Notes under the pieces: model-generated
Told to the model about the DNA's origin: nothing
What the model saw: the letters and a program-made list of their open reading frames with translations, nothing else
The model's database searches: none
Origin: CAYZDV01 sp964477275
Lineage (GTDB): Bacteria > Acidobacteriota > Aminicenantia > Aminicenantales > Aminicenantaceae
DNA length: 8,576 bases
Direction of reading: 5' to 3'
Assembly: GCA_964477275.1 (NCBI GenBank)
Contig: CAYZDV010000089.1
Coordinates: forward strand, 1 to 8,576
Shown here: one piece after another, positions 1 through 6,640 of the stretch
How positions within the stretch are numbered: position 1 is the stretch's first letter
Layout: each line of letters opens with the position of its first letter
Made by a program: the position numbers and the translations under genes

Positions 1-1
1 T

Positions 2-1447
2 TACGGCGCGATAAGGGGCATACTGCAGACTCTGGACCCCCATTCCTATTTTCTCGACCCCAGCCGCTTTTCCCGCTTGACCGAGGAATACGAAGGGAAA
101 TACCACGGCCTGGGCATTCAGATTCAGAAACAGGAAGACCGGCTGGTGGTCATCGCTCCCATCGAGGGCGGTCCGGCCTACAGGCTGGGAATTCAGGCCG
201 GAGACATCATCTCCCATGTCAACGGGGAAAGCACCAAGACCATCTCCAGCCTGGACGCTGTGCAGAAGTTGAGGGGGCCCAAGGGAACCAAGGTCAACAT
301 CACCATCGTCCGGGAAGGGTTGAAGCAGCCGCTGGAGCTGACCATTACCCGGGAGGAAATCCCCCTCCACAGCGTGCCCTATGCCTTCCTGCTCAACGAG
401 GAGGCGGGGTACATATTCATCCGCAATTTCTCCTCGACCACCACCAGAGAGTTCGAAGAAAAGATGGAGTTGCTGCTTTCCCGGGGCATGAAGAAGCTCA
501 TCCTGGATTTGCGCTCGAACGGAGGGGGGACATTTCTGCAATCCGTGGAAATTGCCGATGCCTTCCTGCCCGAAGGAGCCCTGATCGTTTCCGTCAGGGG
601 CAGGAACAAGGCTTACGACAGCGAATTCCGGGCGAGGAGTGACGGTCAGTACGAACATATTCCCCTCGTTCTTCTGATCGACCGGGGGAGTGCCAGCGCT
701 CCCGAGATCCTCAGCGGCGCGATAAAGGATAACGACAGAGGCCTGATCGTCGGGGAAAATTCCTTCGGAAAAGGGCTGGTTCAGACAGTGTTCCGCCTCG
801 CAGAAAATGCGGCAGTCGCCCTGACTACCGCCAAATATCTAACACCCAGCGGAAGGTCGATACAGAGGGATTACAGGCGGATCGATGACTGGCTGTTGCG
901 GAGAGAGGTTCCGGAGGAGGAGCGAGAGGTGAGATACACCGCGAGCGGGAGAAAAGTCCTGGGTCAGGGAGGGATTGACCCTGATTACGAGGCGAAGACA
1001 GAGCTTCATGACCAGACATTCGCTTTTCTTTACAAGGGGGCCTTCTTCAGCTATGCGCGCAAATTCAAAAACAGGGAGACGCCGTTTTCGAAAAAAATCA
1101 TTTTTTCCGGGGAAAGAGAAATCCTCAGGGAGGATGCGAGCGGAAAACTCACCGCAGAGAAATTGACCGTCGACTCTCATCTCATGGATGACTTCAAGGC
1201 CTATCTCGAGGCAAGCCAGATCGAGTTCAGCCCGCTCGAGTTCAAAGAAGCCGAAGAGGAGATCAGGAGAGAATTGCTCAGGGAGGTCTCTGCTGCTCTC
1301 TGGGGCGCGGAAGAAGGGTGGAAGGTTTACCAGGAGAGCGACCCTGTGACGTTAAAGGCATGGGAGGTGTTGGCTGAGGCGGCCGCGCTCGTCAAAAAAG
1401 CACAATCTGCCTTTCTGGAAAAAAAGAGAGAGTCTCCCGTTTTTTAG
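2..1447 (+). CDS. S41 family carboxy-terminal processing protease (CtpA/Prc type), 5' partial
   Basis: Serine endopeptidase expected to act in the periplasm or at the envelope, cleaving proteins near their C-termini. The gene is open from base 2, so the start and any signal peptide lie outside the window; the TTG at 77 is internal. The first residues (GILQTLDPHSYFLDP) are the conserved entry to this family. Numbering from codon 77: a PDZ domain at about 10-95 (G-L-G-I strand, then RLGIQAGDII), then the S41 core. Ser207 in GSASAPE (codon 695-697) is the nucleophile and Lys232 in SFGKG (codon 770-772) the general base, with Gln236 just after; LDLRSNGGG and LTPSGRSIQ are also family motifs. All catalytic residues are intact. 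After GGIDPD there is a charged, mostly helical C-terminal region of about 145 residues, without a recognisable domain. A 105-base gap separates it from rpiB. Family assignment is firm; the ctpA or prc name is not resolved. Confidence 0.95.
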   Translation, partial: YGAIRGILQTLDPHSYFLDPSRFSRLTEEYEGKYHGLGIQIQKQEDRLVVIAPIEGGPAYRLGIQAGDIISHVNGESTKTISSLDAVQKLRGPKGTKVNITIVREGLKQPLELTITREEIPLHSVPYAFLLNEEAGYIFIRNFSSTTTREFEEKMELLLSRGMKKLILDLRSNGGGTFLQSVEIADAFLPEGALIVSVRGRNKAYDSEFRARSDGQYEHIPLVLLIDRGSASAPEILSGAIKDNDRGLIVGENSFGKGLVQTVFRLAENAAVALTTAKYLTPSGRSIQRDYRRIDDWLLRREVPEEEREVRYTASGRKVLGQGGIDPDYEAKTELHDQTFAFLYKGAFFSYARKFKNRETPFSKKIIFSGEREILREDASGKLTAEKLTVDSHLMDDFKAYLEASQIEFSPLEFKEAEEEIRRELLREVSAALWGAEEGWKVYQESDPVTLKAWEVLAEAAALVKKAQSAFLEKKRESPVF

Positions 1448-1463
1448 AGCCGGTTCCTCCTTT

Positions 1464-1490
1464 TTGAACTTTTTCAATTCTTGTTACGAT
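1464..1490 (+). promoter_or_regulatory. Possible weak sigma70-type promoter for rpiB
   Basis: TTGAAC at 1464-1469 (four of six matches to TTGACA) and TACGAT at 1485-1490 (four of six matches to TATAAT) lie 15 bases apart, shorter than the optimal 17. It sits in the 105-base gap after the protease gene, about 60 bases ahead of the rpiB start. The rest of the gap shows no good terminator. This is consensus matching by eye and chance occurrence is quite possible; rpiB could equally be read from an upstream promoter. Confidence 0.25.
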
Positions 1491-1552
1491 GCCTCATCAC
1501 CTGAAAGTGCCGCGAAAGACTTTCCGCAATTTCTTCTGAAAAGGAGGAGGAG

Positions 1553-2005
1553 GTGAAGATCGCCGTTGCTTCAGACCACGCCGGCTACGAGCTCAAGGCC
1601 GGCATTCTCGCCTATTTGAAGGAAAAAGTCATCGAACACAGGGATTTTGGATGCGGCCCGGGAGAGGAGGTGGATTATGTCGACTATGGACAAAGAGCTG
1701 TGGAAAGCGTCCTGTCCGGCGAGTTTGACAGGGCAATTCTCCTTTGCGGGACGGGCCTCGGGATGGCCATCGTCGCCAACAAGTTTAGAGGCATCCGGGC
1801 CACGCCCTGTTTCGACGAATACACGGCAGAGGTCAGCCGGAGCCACAATGATTCGAACTGCCTGAGCCTGGGGGGAAGAATCCTTCCTCTGGATGAAGCC
1901 CTGTCCATCGTTGAGACCTGGCTGAAGACCGGCTTTGAGGGAGGCCGTCATCAGCGACGAATAGAAAAGATCATGGCCATCGAGAAAAAAAATTTTAACG
2001 CATGA
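1553..2005 (+). CDS. rpiB: Ribose 5-phosphate isomerase B
   Basis: Interconverts ribose 5-phosphate and ribulose 5-phosphate in the cytoplasm (non-oxidative pentose phosphate pathway), feeding PRPP synthesis. At 150 residues it has the normal length for the RpiB/LacAB family. Visible motifs: the N-terminal SDHAGYELK with Asp8-His9; LLCGTGLG with Cys65, the catalytic cysteine of this family, and Thr67; NKFRGIRA; and SHNDSN with His98 and Asn99 followed by LSLGGR. The GTG at 1553 is the start because the reading frame gives the canonical MKIAVASDHAG from there and a strong AAGGAGG lies at 1541-1547, five bases upstream. The next gene begins 12 bases after the stop. RpiB beside a glyA gene is a known arrangement (for example the Bacillus subtilis ywlF-ywlG-glyA region). 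The gene ends with an A8 run that encodes a lysine-rich tail. Confidence 0.97.
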   Translation: MKIAVASDHAGYELKAGILAYLKEKVIEHRDFGCGPGEEVDYVDYGQRAVESVLSGEFDRAILLCGTGLGMAIVANKFRGIRATPCFDEYTAEVSRSHNDSNCLSLGGRILPLDEALSIVETWLKTGFEGGRHQRRIEKIMAIEKKNFNA

Positions 2006-2017
2006 GGAGAAAAGACC

Positions 2018-3454
2018 ATGGCTTCTTTCGACGAGAAAATCCAGTCCCTGGCCACAGAGATCATAGAGAATAACCTGTGGAGACAGCGCGAGTCCTTCAA
2101 TCTCATCCCCTCCGAGACCACTCCGTCTCTGCTTGTAAAGATGTGCGAGATTTCTGACCCTTCGGGCCGTTATGCCGAACACCGGACGATGAAGGGCGAG
2201 GAGGTCTATTTTTATCAGGGGACGGATTTCATCCGGAAGGTGGAGGAGGAAGCGCAGCGGGAACTCTGCCAGTTTTTTAACTGCACGGAGGCAGAGCTCA
2301 GGCCGATCAGCGGACAGATGGCCAACGAAGTCGTCTTCAAGGGCATGGTCCGGTTCATCAACCGCGACCGGCCTGAAGGACAGCCGATGCGGAAGATGAA
2401 GCTGGTCATGAACAATGATTTGACCAAAGGAGGCCACCTCAGCTCCCAGCCCATGGGCGCCCTGTTCAACTGCGTGGAAGAGGACCCCCGGACGGGAAAA
2501 GAATCCGTCATCAATTTTCCTGTCTCTGAGGACAACCCCTACAGGGCCGACCTGAAGAAGCTGGGAGAACTTCTCGAAGAGCACCGTCCCGAGCTGGTCG
2601 TGTTCGGGAAGAGCATGTTTCTCTACCCGGAGCCCGTGGAATTCGTGGCCGAGGCGGTGAAGGACCGGGACGAGCGGCCGGTGCTCATGTACGACATGGC
2701 TCACGTTCTGGGCCTTTACGGAGCCTTCCAGGCTCCTCTCCAGGAAGGGGCCGATGTCCTCACGGGAAGCACCCACAAGACCTTTTTCGGCCCCCAGCGC
2801 GGAGTTGTGGTCGGAAATTTCCCCAAGGAGAGTCCGCTGCGGAAATTCTGGCTGGATGTCAAGGGGCGGGCTTTTCCCGGCTCCACCAGCAATCACCACC
2901 TGGGAACGCTTCTCGCCCTGTTGACGGCCAGCTACGAGATGAACGCTTTCAAGCCGGAATACCAGGCGCAGGTCCGGCGAAACGCCAAGGCTTTTGCGCA
3001 TGCCTTGAATGAGAAAGGCATCCACGTCGAGGGGGACGAAAAGGACGGGTTCACAGAGACGCATCAGGTGGTCATCCGTGTCAGGCCCGAGGCCGGAGGC
3101 CGGGAGATAGCCCGACGCCTCGAGCAGAACAACATCATCACGAACTACCAGGCATTGCCCGATGACGAAACGTTTCTCGAGGCGAGCGGAATCCGGATGG
3201 GCGTTCAGGAGATGACCCGCTTCGGGATGGTGGAGAAGGATTTCGATGTCCTTTCCGGGTTTGTGGCTGATGTGGTCCTGAGAAACAAGAGCGTGAAGGA
3301 AGAGGTGGCCAGGTTCCGCCAGAATTTTCTGGAGATGAAATACTGTCTTCCGCTCCGGCAGGCGGTGCCGCTGGCAGCACAGATCCTGAAGAGCGTTTTT
3401 CCCTGCTCCCGGTTTGTGGACCTCCTTTTGGAGTGTCTCCAGAAAAACACTTGA
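2018..3454 (+). CDS. Divergent serine hydroxymethyltransferase-like PLP enzyme
   Basis: Fold type I PLP enzyme related to GlyA, which converts serine plus tetrahydrofolate to glycine plus methylene-tetrahydrofolate. At 478 residues it is longer than the usual 410-430. Compared with E. coli GlyA from memory, these are kept: LIPSE (Ser32, Glu33), RYAE (Tyr52 and Glu54, matching Tyr55/Glu57), SGQMAN (98-103), GGH (His140, matching His126), DMAH (Asp226, His229), THK (His253 and PLP lysine Lys254) and SGIR (Arg393, matching carboxylate-binding Arg363). It departs from the family in the loop after FPG (286-288), where STSNHH replaces xQGGP; in an extended segment at about 113-128; and in a C-terminal extension of about 55 residues. 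The start at ATG 2018 has AGGAG at 2005-2009, overlapping the rpiB stop, so translation is probably coupled. It lies between rpiB and purD, which fits a glycine or one-carbon role. A threonine aldolase or other alpha-amino acid activity is possible. Confidence 0.85.
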   Translation: MASFDEKIQSLATEIIENNLWRQRESFNLIPSETTPSLLVKMCEISDPSGRYAEHRTMKGEEVYFYQGTDFIRKVEEEAQRELCQFFNCTEAELRPISGQMANEVVFKGMVRFINRDRPEGQPMRKMKLVMNNDLTKGGHLSSQPMGALFNCVEEDPRTGKESVINFPVSEDNPYRADLKKLGELLEEHRPELVVFGKSMFLYPEPVEFVAEAVKDRDERPVLMYDMAHVLGLYGAFQAPLQEGADVLTGSTHKTFFGPQRGVVVGNFPKESPLRKFWLDVKGRAFPGSTSNHHLGTLLALLTASYEMNAFKPEYQAQVRRNAKAFAHALNEKGIHVEGDEKDGFTETHQVVIRVRPEAGGREIARRLEQNNIITNYQALPDDETFLEASGIRMGVQEMTRFGMVEKDFDVLSGFVADVVLRNKSVKEEVARFRQNFLEMKYCLPLRQAVPLAAQILKSVFPCSRFVDLLLECLQKNT

Positions 3455-3476
3455 TGGAAAGGCCGTTTCGCTCCTG

Positions 3477-3505
3477 TTGACGATTCATCCCGTTTTTGCC
3501 AGAAT
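3477..3505 (+). promoter_or_regulatory. Predicted sigma70-type promoter for purD-purE-mtaB(-mutL)
   Basis: TTGACG at 3477-3482 matches five of six bases of the -35 consensus, and CAGAAT at 3500-3505 matches four of six of the -10 consensus, with exactly 17 bases between them. Initiation would fall near 3512, leaving a leader of about 18 bases that carries AAAGAGGG (3515-3522) ahead of the purD ATG at 3530. This is the best promoter candidate in the window. The leader is too short for a purine riboswitch, and I see no palindromic operator. Confidence 0.45.
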
Positions 3506-3529
3506 GATTCTCAAAAAGAGGGTTTTGAG

Positions 3530-4810
3530 ATGAAGGTTTTGGTCATTGGCTCAGGAGGAAGAGAGCACGCCCTGGCCTGGAAGATTTCTCAGAGTCCGGG
3601 CCTTCAAAAACTCTTCTGTGCGCCGGGAAATCCGGGCACCATGGACATCGCCGAGAATATCGCCATCGACGCCGCCGATGTCCGGGGGCTGGCTGAATTC
3701 GCCGCAAACAAGAAAATCGACCTTGCGGTTGTCGGTCCTGAGCTGCCCTTGACCCTCGGCATCGTGGATGAGTTCGAGAGGAGTGGATTAAAGGCCTTTG
3801 GCCCTGACCGGAAGACCTCTGAGCTGGAGGGCAGCAAGGTCTTCGCCAAGCAGTTCATGGAACGCCACCGCATTCCCACAGCCAGGGCCGGAGTCGCTCA
3901 TTCGCCCCGGGAAGCCGTCGAGATTCTGAATTCCGGGCAATTTTCCTTTCCGCTGGTGGTCAAGGCCGACGGCCTGGCGGCAGGAAAGGGAGCCATCATC
4001 TGCAATGAGAGAAAAGAGGCGGATGATGCTCTGGCCATGATCATGGTCAAGAATCAATTCGGAGAAGCGGGACGAAGAGTCCTCATCGAGGAATTTTTAA
4101 GGGGGAAAGAGGCCTCTTTCATCGTTCTCTCCGACGGGACCGATGTCCTGCCCCTGGTCACCACCATGGACCACAAGGCCGTTTACGACGGAGACCGGGG
4201 CCCCAACACCGGAGGAATGGGAGCAGTTTCCCCTTCTCCCTTTATCGATGAGGCCCTGTTTGAAGAGGTCATGGAGACCATCGTCTTTCCCACCATCCGC
4301 CACCTGAGCGAGGAAGGCCGCAAATACAAGGGCGTTCTCTATGTGGGGCTGATGCTGAACGATGAAGGGCCCAGAGTCCTCGAGTACAACTGCCGCTTCG
4401 GGGACCCCGAGACTCAGCCCCAGATGTTGAGGATGGAGAGTGATTTCCTGGACCTTCTCCTCTCCATCGTCGAGGAGAGAGCTTCGGGACAGGAGATCCG
4501 CTGGAGCCCGAATGCCTCTGGATGCGTGGTTCTGGCCTCGGGCGGATATCCGATGGATTATGAAAAGGGAAAGCGGATCCGGGGACTTGAGGAAGCGGCG
4601 CGGATGCCGGGAATCACGGTCTTTCACGCCGGGACAAAGTATCAGGACGGAACGCATTTCACCAACGGGGGAAGAGTGCTGAATGTCTGCGCTGCAGAAA
4701 AGAGCCTGGAGCAGACCATGGAAAAAATCTATTCCGCCATCCCCGTGATTTCCTTTGAAGGCATGCATTTTCGACGGGACATCGGTGCCGTCAAGGAGGC
4801 GAGGGAATGA
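3530..4810 (+). CDS. purD: Phosphoribosylamine-glycine ligase (GAR synthetase)
   Basis: Second step of de novo purine synthesis: ATP-dependent joining of 5-phosphoribosylamine and glycine to give glycinamide ribonucleotide, in the cytoplasm. At 426 residues it is a normal single-function PurD, not fused to PurM or PurN. Domains in order: N-terminal domain with GSGGREHALAWK (7-18), APGNPGT (31-37) and GPELPL (69-74); ATP-grasp region with VVKADGLAAGKG (143-154), DHKAVYDGDRGPNTGGMGA (214-232) and the metal-binding EYNCRFGDPETQ (285-296); C-terminal domain ending with the family signature GMHFRRDIG (411-419). All expected motifs are present. The ATG at 3530 has AAAGAGGG about seven bases upstream and lies behind a good promoter candidate. 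The stop codon overlaps the purE start (ATGA, 4807-4810), which implies translational coupling. Its substrate glycine could come from the SHMT-like enzyme just upstream. Confidence 0.98.
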   Translation: MKVLVIGSGGREHALAWKISQSPGLQKLFCAPGNPGTMDIAENIAIDAADVRGLAEFAANKKIDLAVVGPELPLTLGIVDEFERSGLKAFGPDRKTSELEGSKVFAKQFMERHRIPTARAGVAHSPREAVEILNSGQFSFPLVVKADGLAAGKGAIICNERKEADDALAMIMVKNQFGEAGRRVLIEEFLRGKEASFIVLSDGTDVLPLVTTMDHKAVYDGDRGPNTGGMGAVSPSPFIDEALFEEVMETIVFPTIRHLSEEGRKYKGVLYVGLMLNDEGPRVLEYNCRFGDPETQPQMLRMESDFLDLLLSIVEERASGQEIRWSPNASGCVVLASGGYPMDYEKGKRIRGLEEAARMPGITVFHAGTKYQDGTHFTNGGRVLNVCAAEKSLEQTMEKIYSAIPVISFEGMHFRRDIGAVKEARE

Positions 4811-5298
4811 AAGTTGCGCTGCTTATCGGAAGCGATTCGGATTTTGAAATCGTCAGGGAGGCCCTGGAGACTCTCAGGGAATTCCAGGTTCCTTTCGTTC
4901 TGGAGGTCAGTTCCGCTCACCGCAGTCCGCAGAGGACCATCAACCTGGTAAAATCCTGCGAGGAGAAGGGTGCTGAGGTATTCATTGCCGTAGCCGGGAA
5001 TGCCGCGCATCTCGCCGGCGTGGTGGCATCCCATACCGTTCGCCCGGTGATCGGCGTTCCGGTGGAAAGCGCGGCTCTCGGCGGCCTGGATGCTCTCCTC
5101 TCCACGGTTCAGATGCCGAGGGGGGTTCCGGTGGCCACCATGAGCCTGGGAAAATCCGGTGCGGTCAACGCCGCGCTGATGGCCGTCGAGATCCTGGCCT
5201 TGAAGGACGAGTCTCTGACCAGGAGGCTCGAGGACTACCGGGAGAGGATGGCCTCCCAGGTGGAGGACAAATCCAGGGAAATTCAAAAGAAGCGATGA
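4807..5298 (+). CDS. purE: N5-carboxyaminoimidazole ribonucleotide mutase (class I PurE)
   Basis: Moves the carboxyl group of N5-CAIR to C4 to give CAIR in de novo purine synthesis; a cytoplasmic octamer in the family. The 163 residues match class I PurE: IGSDSD (7-12), SAHRSP (36-41, catalytic His38), a glycine-rich loop at 63-71, VPVESAALGGLDALLS and QMPRGVPVAT. These differ from class II (direct AIR carboxylase) sequences. Two positions in the loop are unusual: it reads AGNAAHLAG where most class I enzymes read AGGAAHLPG (Asn65 and Ala70). The last roughly 20 residues form a charged helix-like tail. The ATG overlaps the purD stop by ATGA, and the purE stop overlaps the next start in the same way. 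No purK (the ATP-dependent maker of N5-CAIR) lies next to it in this window. Confidence 0.96.
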   Translation: MKVALLIGSDSDFEIVREALETLREFQVPFVLEVSSAHRSPQRTINLVKSCEEKGAEVFIAVAGNAAHLAGVVASHTVRPVIGVPVESAALGGLDALLSTVQMPRGVPVATMSLGKSGAVNAALMAVEILALKDESLTRRLEDYRERMASQVEDKSREIQKKR

Positions 5299-6542
5299 AC
5301 TCTTTTTCCATCCAGACCTTCGGATGCCGGGTAAATCAGGCCGAAGCTTTCCAGTGGTCCGACGAGCTCCAGCGGCATGGCCTGAAGTATGAACCGGATT
5401 CTGTCTCGAGCGACATTGTTCTCGTCAACACCTGCACCCTGACCAGCCGGGCGGACAGCGACGCCCGGAGCTTTATCCGAAGAGTGGCGCGGCTGAATCC
5501 CGGGGCCAGGCTGATCGTGACCGGCTGCTATGCGGAACGGGCCAGCCAGGAGCTGGCCAGGATGTCCGGGGTATGGCGAGTTCTCAGGAACCAGGAGAAA
5601 GAAAAGGTCACGGAGAGCGTTCTGGCCCTGGTCGAAAACACGGAGAGCGTTCCGGTCTTGCCCTTTCGCGCCAGAGCCTGCGTTAAAGTTCAGGATGGCT
5701 GCAATTTTCAATGCCGGTTTTGCATCGTTCCCAGCGTCAGGGGCAGGAGCCGGAGCTTTCAGAAAAAAGAGGTCCTGGACAGGATCAGAGCTTTCGCGGA
5801 ACAGGGGTTCCAGGAAGTTGTCCTGACAGGAATCCATCTCTGCTCCTATGGAAGGGACCTCATCCCGAAGAGCGCGTTGCTCGACCTGCTCCAGGAGGCG
5901 GAAGAGCTCCCTGGCCCGGCCCGGGTCAGGCTGAGCTCCCTCGACCCTCGCTTTCTGACTCCGGTTCTGACGGATTTCATTACCGGGAGCGAAAAAATCT
6001 GCCCCCACTTTCACCTCTCCCTGCAGAGCGGCTCTGATCCCATTTTGAAGCGGATGGGAAGAAGAATCGAGGTTGATGACTACCGGCGGATCCTTTCTGT
6101 GCTGCGGAAGAGGTCTCCCCATGCTTCCCTGGGCGCAGACATCATCGTCGGCTTCCCCGGAGAGACCGAGGACGATTTTGCCCGGAGCGAAGACTTTCTG
6201 AAGAGTTCGCATCTGACCTATTTTCACGTCTTCACCTATTCGCCCCGGCCCGGGACCGCGGCGGCCAGCTGGCCTCAAATCCAGAGCAGGGTGAAAAAAG
6301 AGAGAGCCCGGCGTCTCAAAAGCCTGTCCGCAGCGAAAAACCTGGAATTCCGCAGCCGGCTTGTGGGCCAGGAGCGGGAGGCCGTGGTCATCAAAAAGGG
6401 CCGGACAGAAGAAGAGGTGCTGACCGATAATTACGTGAAGGTTTTTATCCCGCCCACTTCCTGCCCGGAGCGCCTCCGGCTGATGGTGAGAATCTGCTCG
6501 GCGGACGCGATGAGGACAACGGGACAGGTCCAGGAATTTTGA
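5295..6542 (+). CDS. mtaB: tRNA t6A37 methylthiotransferase, MtaB type (radical SAM)
   Basis: Iron-sulfur methylthiotransferase that adds a methylthio group to C2 of t6A37 in tRNAs reading ANN codons. Its 415 residues hold the standard three parts: the N-terminal UPF0004 domain with Cys11 (FGCRVNQAE), Cys47 (NTCTLT) and Cys78 (TGCYAE), which bind the auxiliary cluster; the radical SAM core with Cys136, Cys140 and Cys143 (CNFQCRFC), plus TGIHLCSYG, HLSLQSGSD and IIVGFPGET; and a C-terminal TRAM-like region from about 355. FGCRVNQAE, rather than the GCxxNxxDSE of MiaB and RimO, and the length point to the MtaB subgroup. The start overlaps the purE stop (ATGA, 5295-5298), so it is probably translated with the purine genes. 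The C-terminus is complete. RimO and MiaB are the alternatives but fit less well. Confidence 0.93.
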   Translation: MNSFSIQTFGCRVNQAEAFQWSDELQRHGLKYEPDSVSSDIVLVNTCTLTSRADSDARSFIRRVARLNPGARLIVTGCYAERASQELARMSGVWRVLRNQEKEKVTESVLALVENTESVPVLPFRARACVKVQDGCNFQCRFCIVPSVRGRSRSFQKKEVLDRIRAFAEQGFQEVVLTGIHLCSYGRDLIPKSALLDLLQEAEELPGPARVRLSSLDPRFLTPVLTDFITGSEKICPHFHLSLQSGSDPILKRMGRRIEVDDYRRILSVLRKRSPHASLGADIIVGFPGETEDDFARSEDFLKSSHLTYFHVFTYSPRPGTAAASWPQIQSRVKKERARRLKSLSAAKNLEFRSRLVGQEREAVVIKKGRTEEEVLTDNYVKVFIPPTSCPERLRLMVRICSADAMRTTGQVQEF

Positions 6543-6625
6543 CGCCGGGGAGATTTTCTGTGTTTCATGGCCAGCCTCACCCATGCGGCAGACGGCGTTG
6601 ATGATTTTCATTTCAGATGAGGCCT

Positions 6626-6640
6626 GAGGAGATTGCGATG
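6626..6640 (+). promoter_or_regulatory. Ribosome binding site that fixes the mutL start
   Basis: GAGGAG at 6626-6631 lies six bases ahead of the ATG at 6638-6640. The in-frame upstream ATG at 6617 has no purine-rich site before it (the preceding bases are T-rich) and would put the Shine-Dalgarno sequence inside the coding region. The later start also gives the standard MutL opening, a few residues ahead of the conserved LPPDISQKIAAGEV. Confidence 0.8.

Noticed and set aside
77..79. TTG at 77 as the true start of the protease gene
   Set aside because: The frame is open to base 2 and the 25 codons before it encode conserved family sequence (GILQTLDPHSYFLDP).
1091..1106. A7-TC-A-T6 tract in the protease gene as a terminator or slippery site
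   Set aside because: It is inside a conserved open frame (KKIIFS), has no GC stem, and the phase does not match the classical heptamer pattern.
1511..1534. Imperfect palindrome GCGAAAGACTTTCCGC in the gap before rpiB, as a terminator of the protease gene
   Set aside because: The stem is short with a bulge and a tiny loop, and no continuous T-run follows.
1985..1996. A8T4 run at the end of rpiB as a programmed frameshift site
   Set aside because: A -1 slip meets TAA almost at once (1996-1998) and only trims the tail, so no functional consequence is apparent.
1571..3064. Minus-strand open frame of 497 codons antisense to rpiB and the SHMT-like gene
   Set aside because: The plus strand has two clear family genes here. 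The antisense frame spans both, shows no recognisable motif and is the usual result of GC-rich codon bias.
5283..6611. Minus-strand open frame of 442 codons antisense to mtaB
   Set aside because: It mirrors a gene with all expected cysteines and motifs; the antisense product is proline- and glycine-rich with no domain signal. The other antisense frames at 4097-4768, 4729-5286, 6608-7339 and 7655-8356 fail for the same reason.
6567..6620. 17-codon open frame in the mtaB-mutL gap (leader peptide?)
   Set aside because: The nearest purine-rich site is about 14 bases away, the peptide has no informative composition, and no attenuator hairpin follows.
6599..6627. TTGATG as a -35 element for mutL
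   Set aside because: The matching -10 position reads GCCTGA, which does not resemble the consensus, and it would overlap the ribosome binding site.
6617..6637. Upstream in-frame ATG as the mutL start
   Set aside because: No Shine-Dalgarno sequence precedes it, while GAGGAG sits six bases before the ATG at 6638; the seven extra residues are not typical of MutL.
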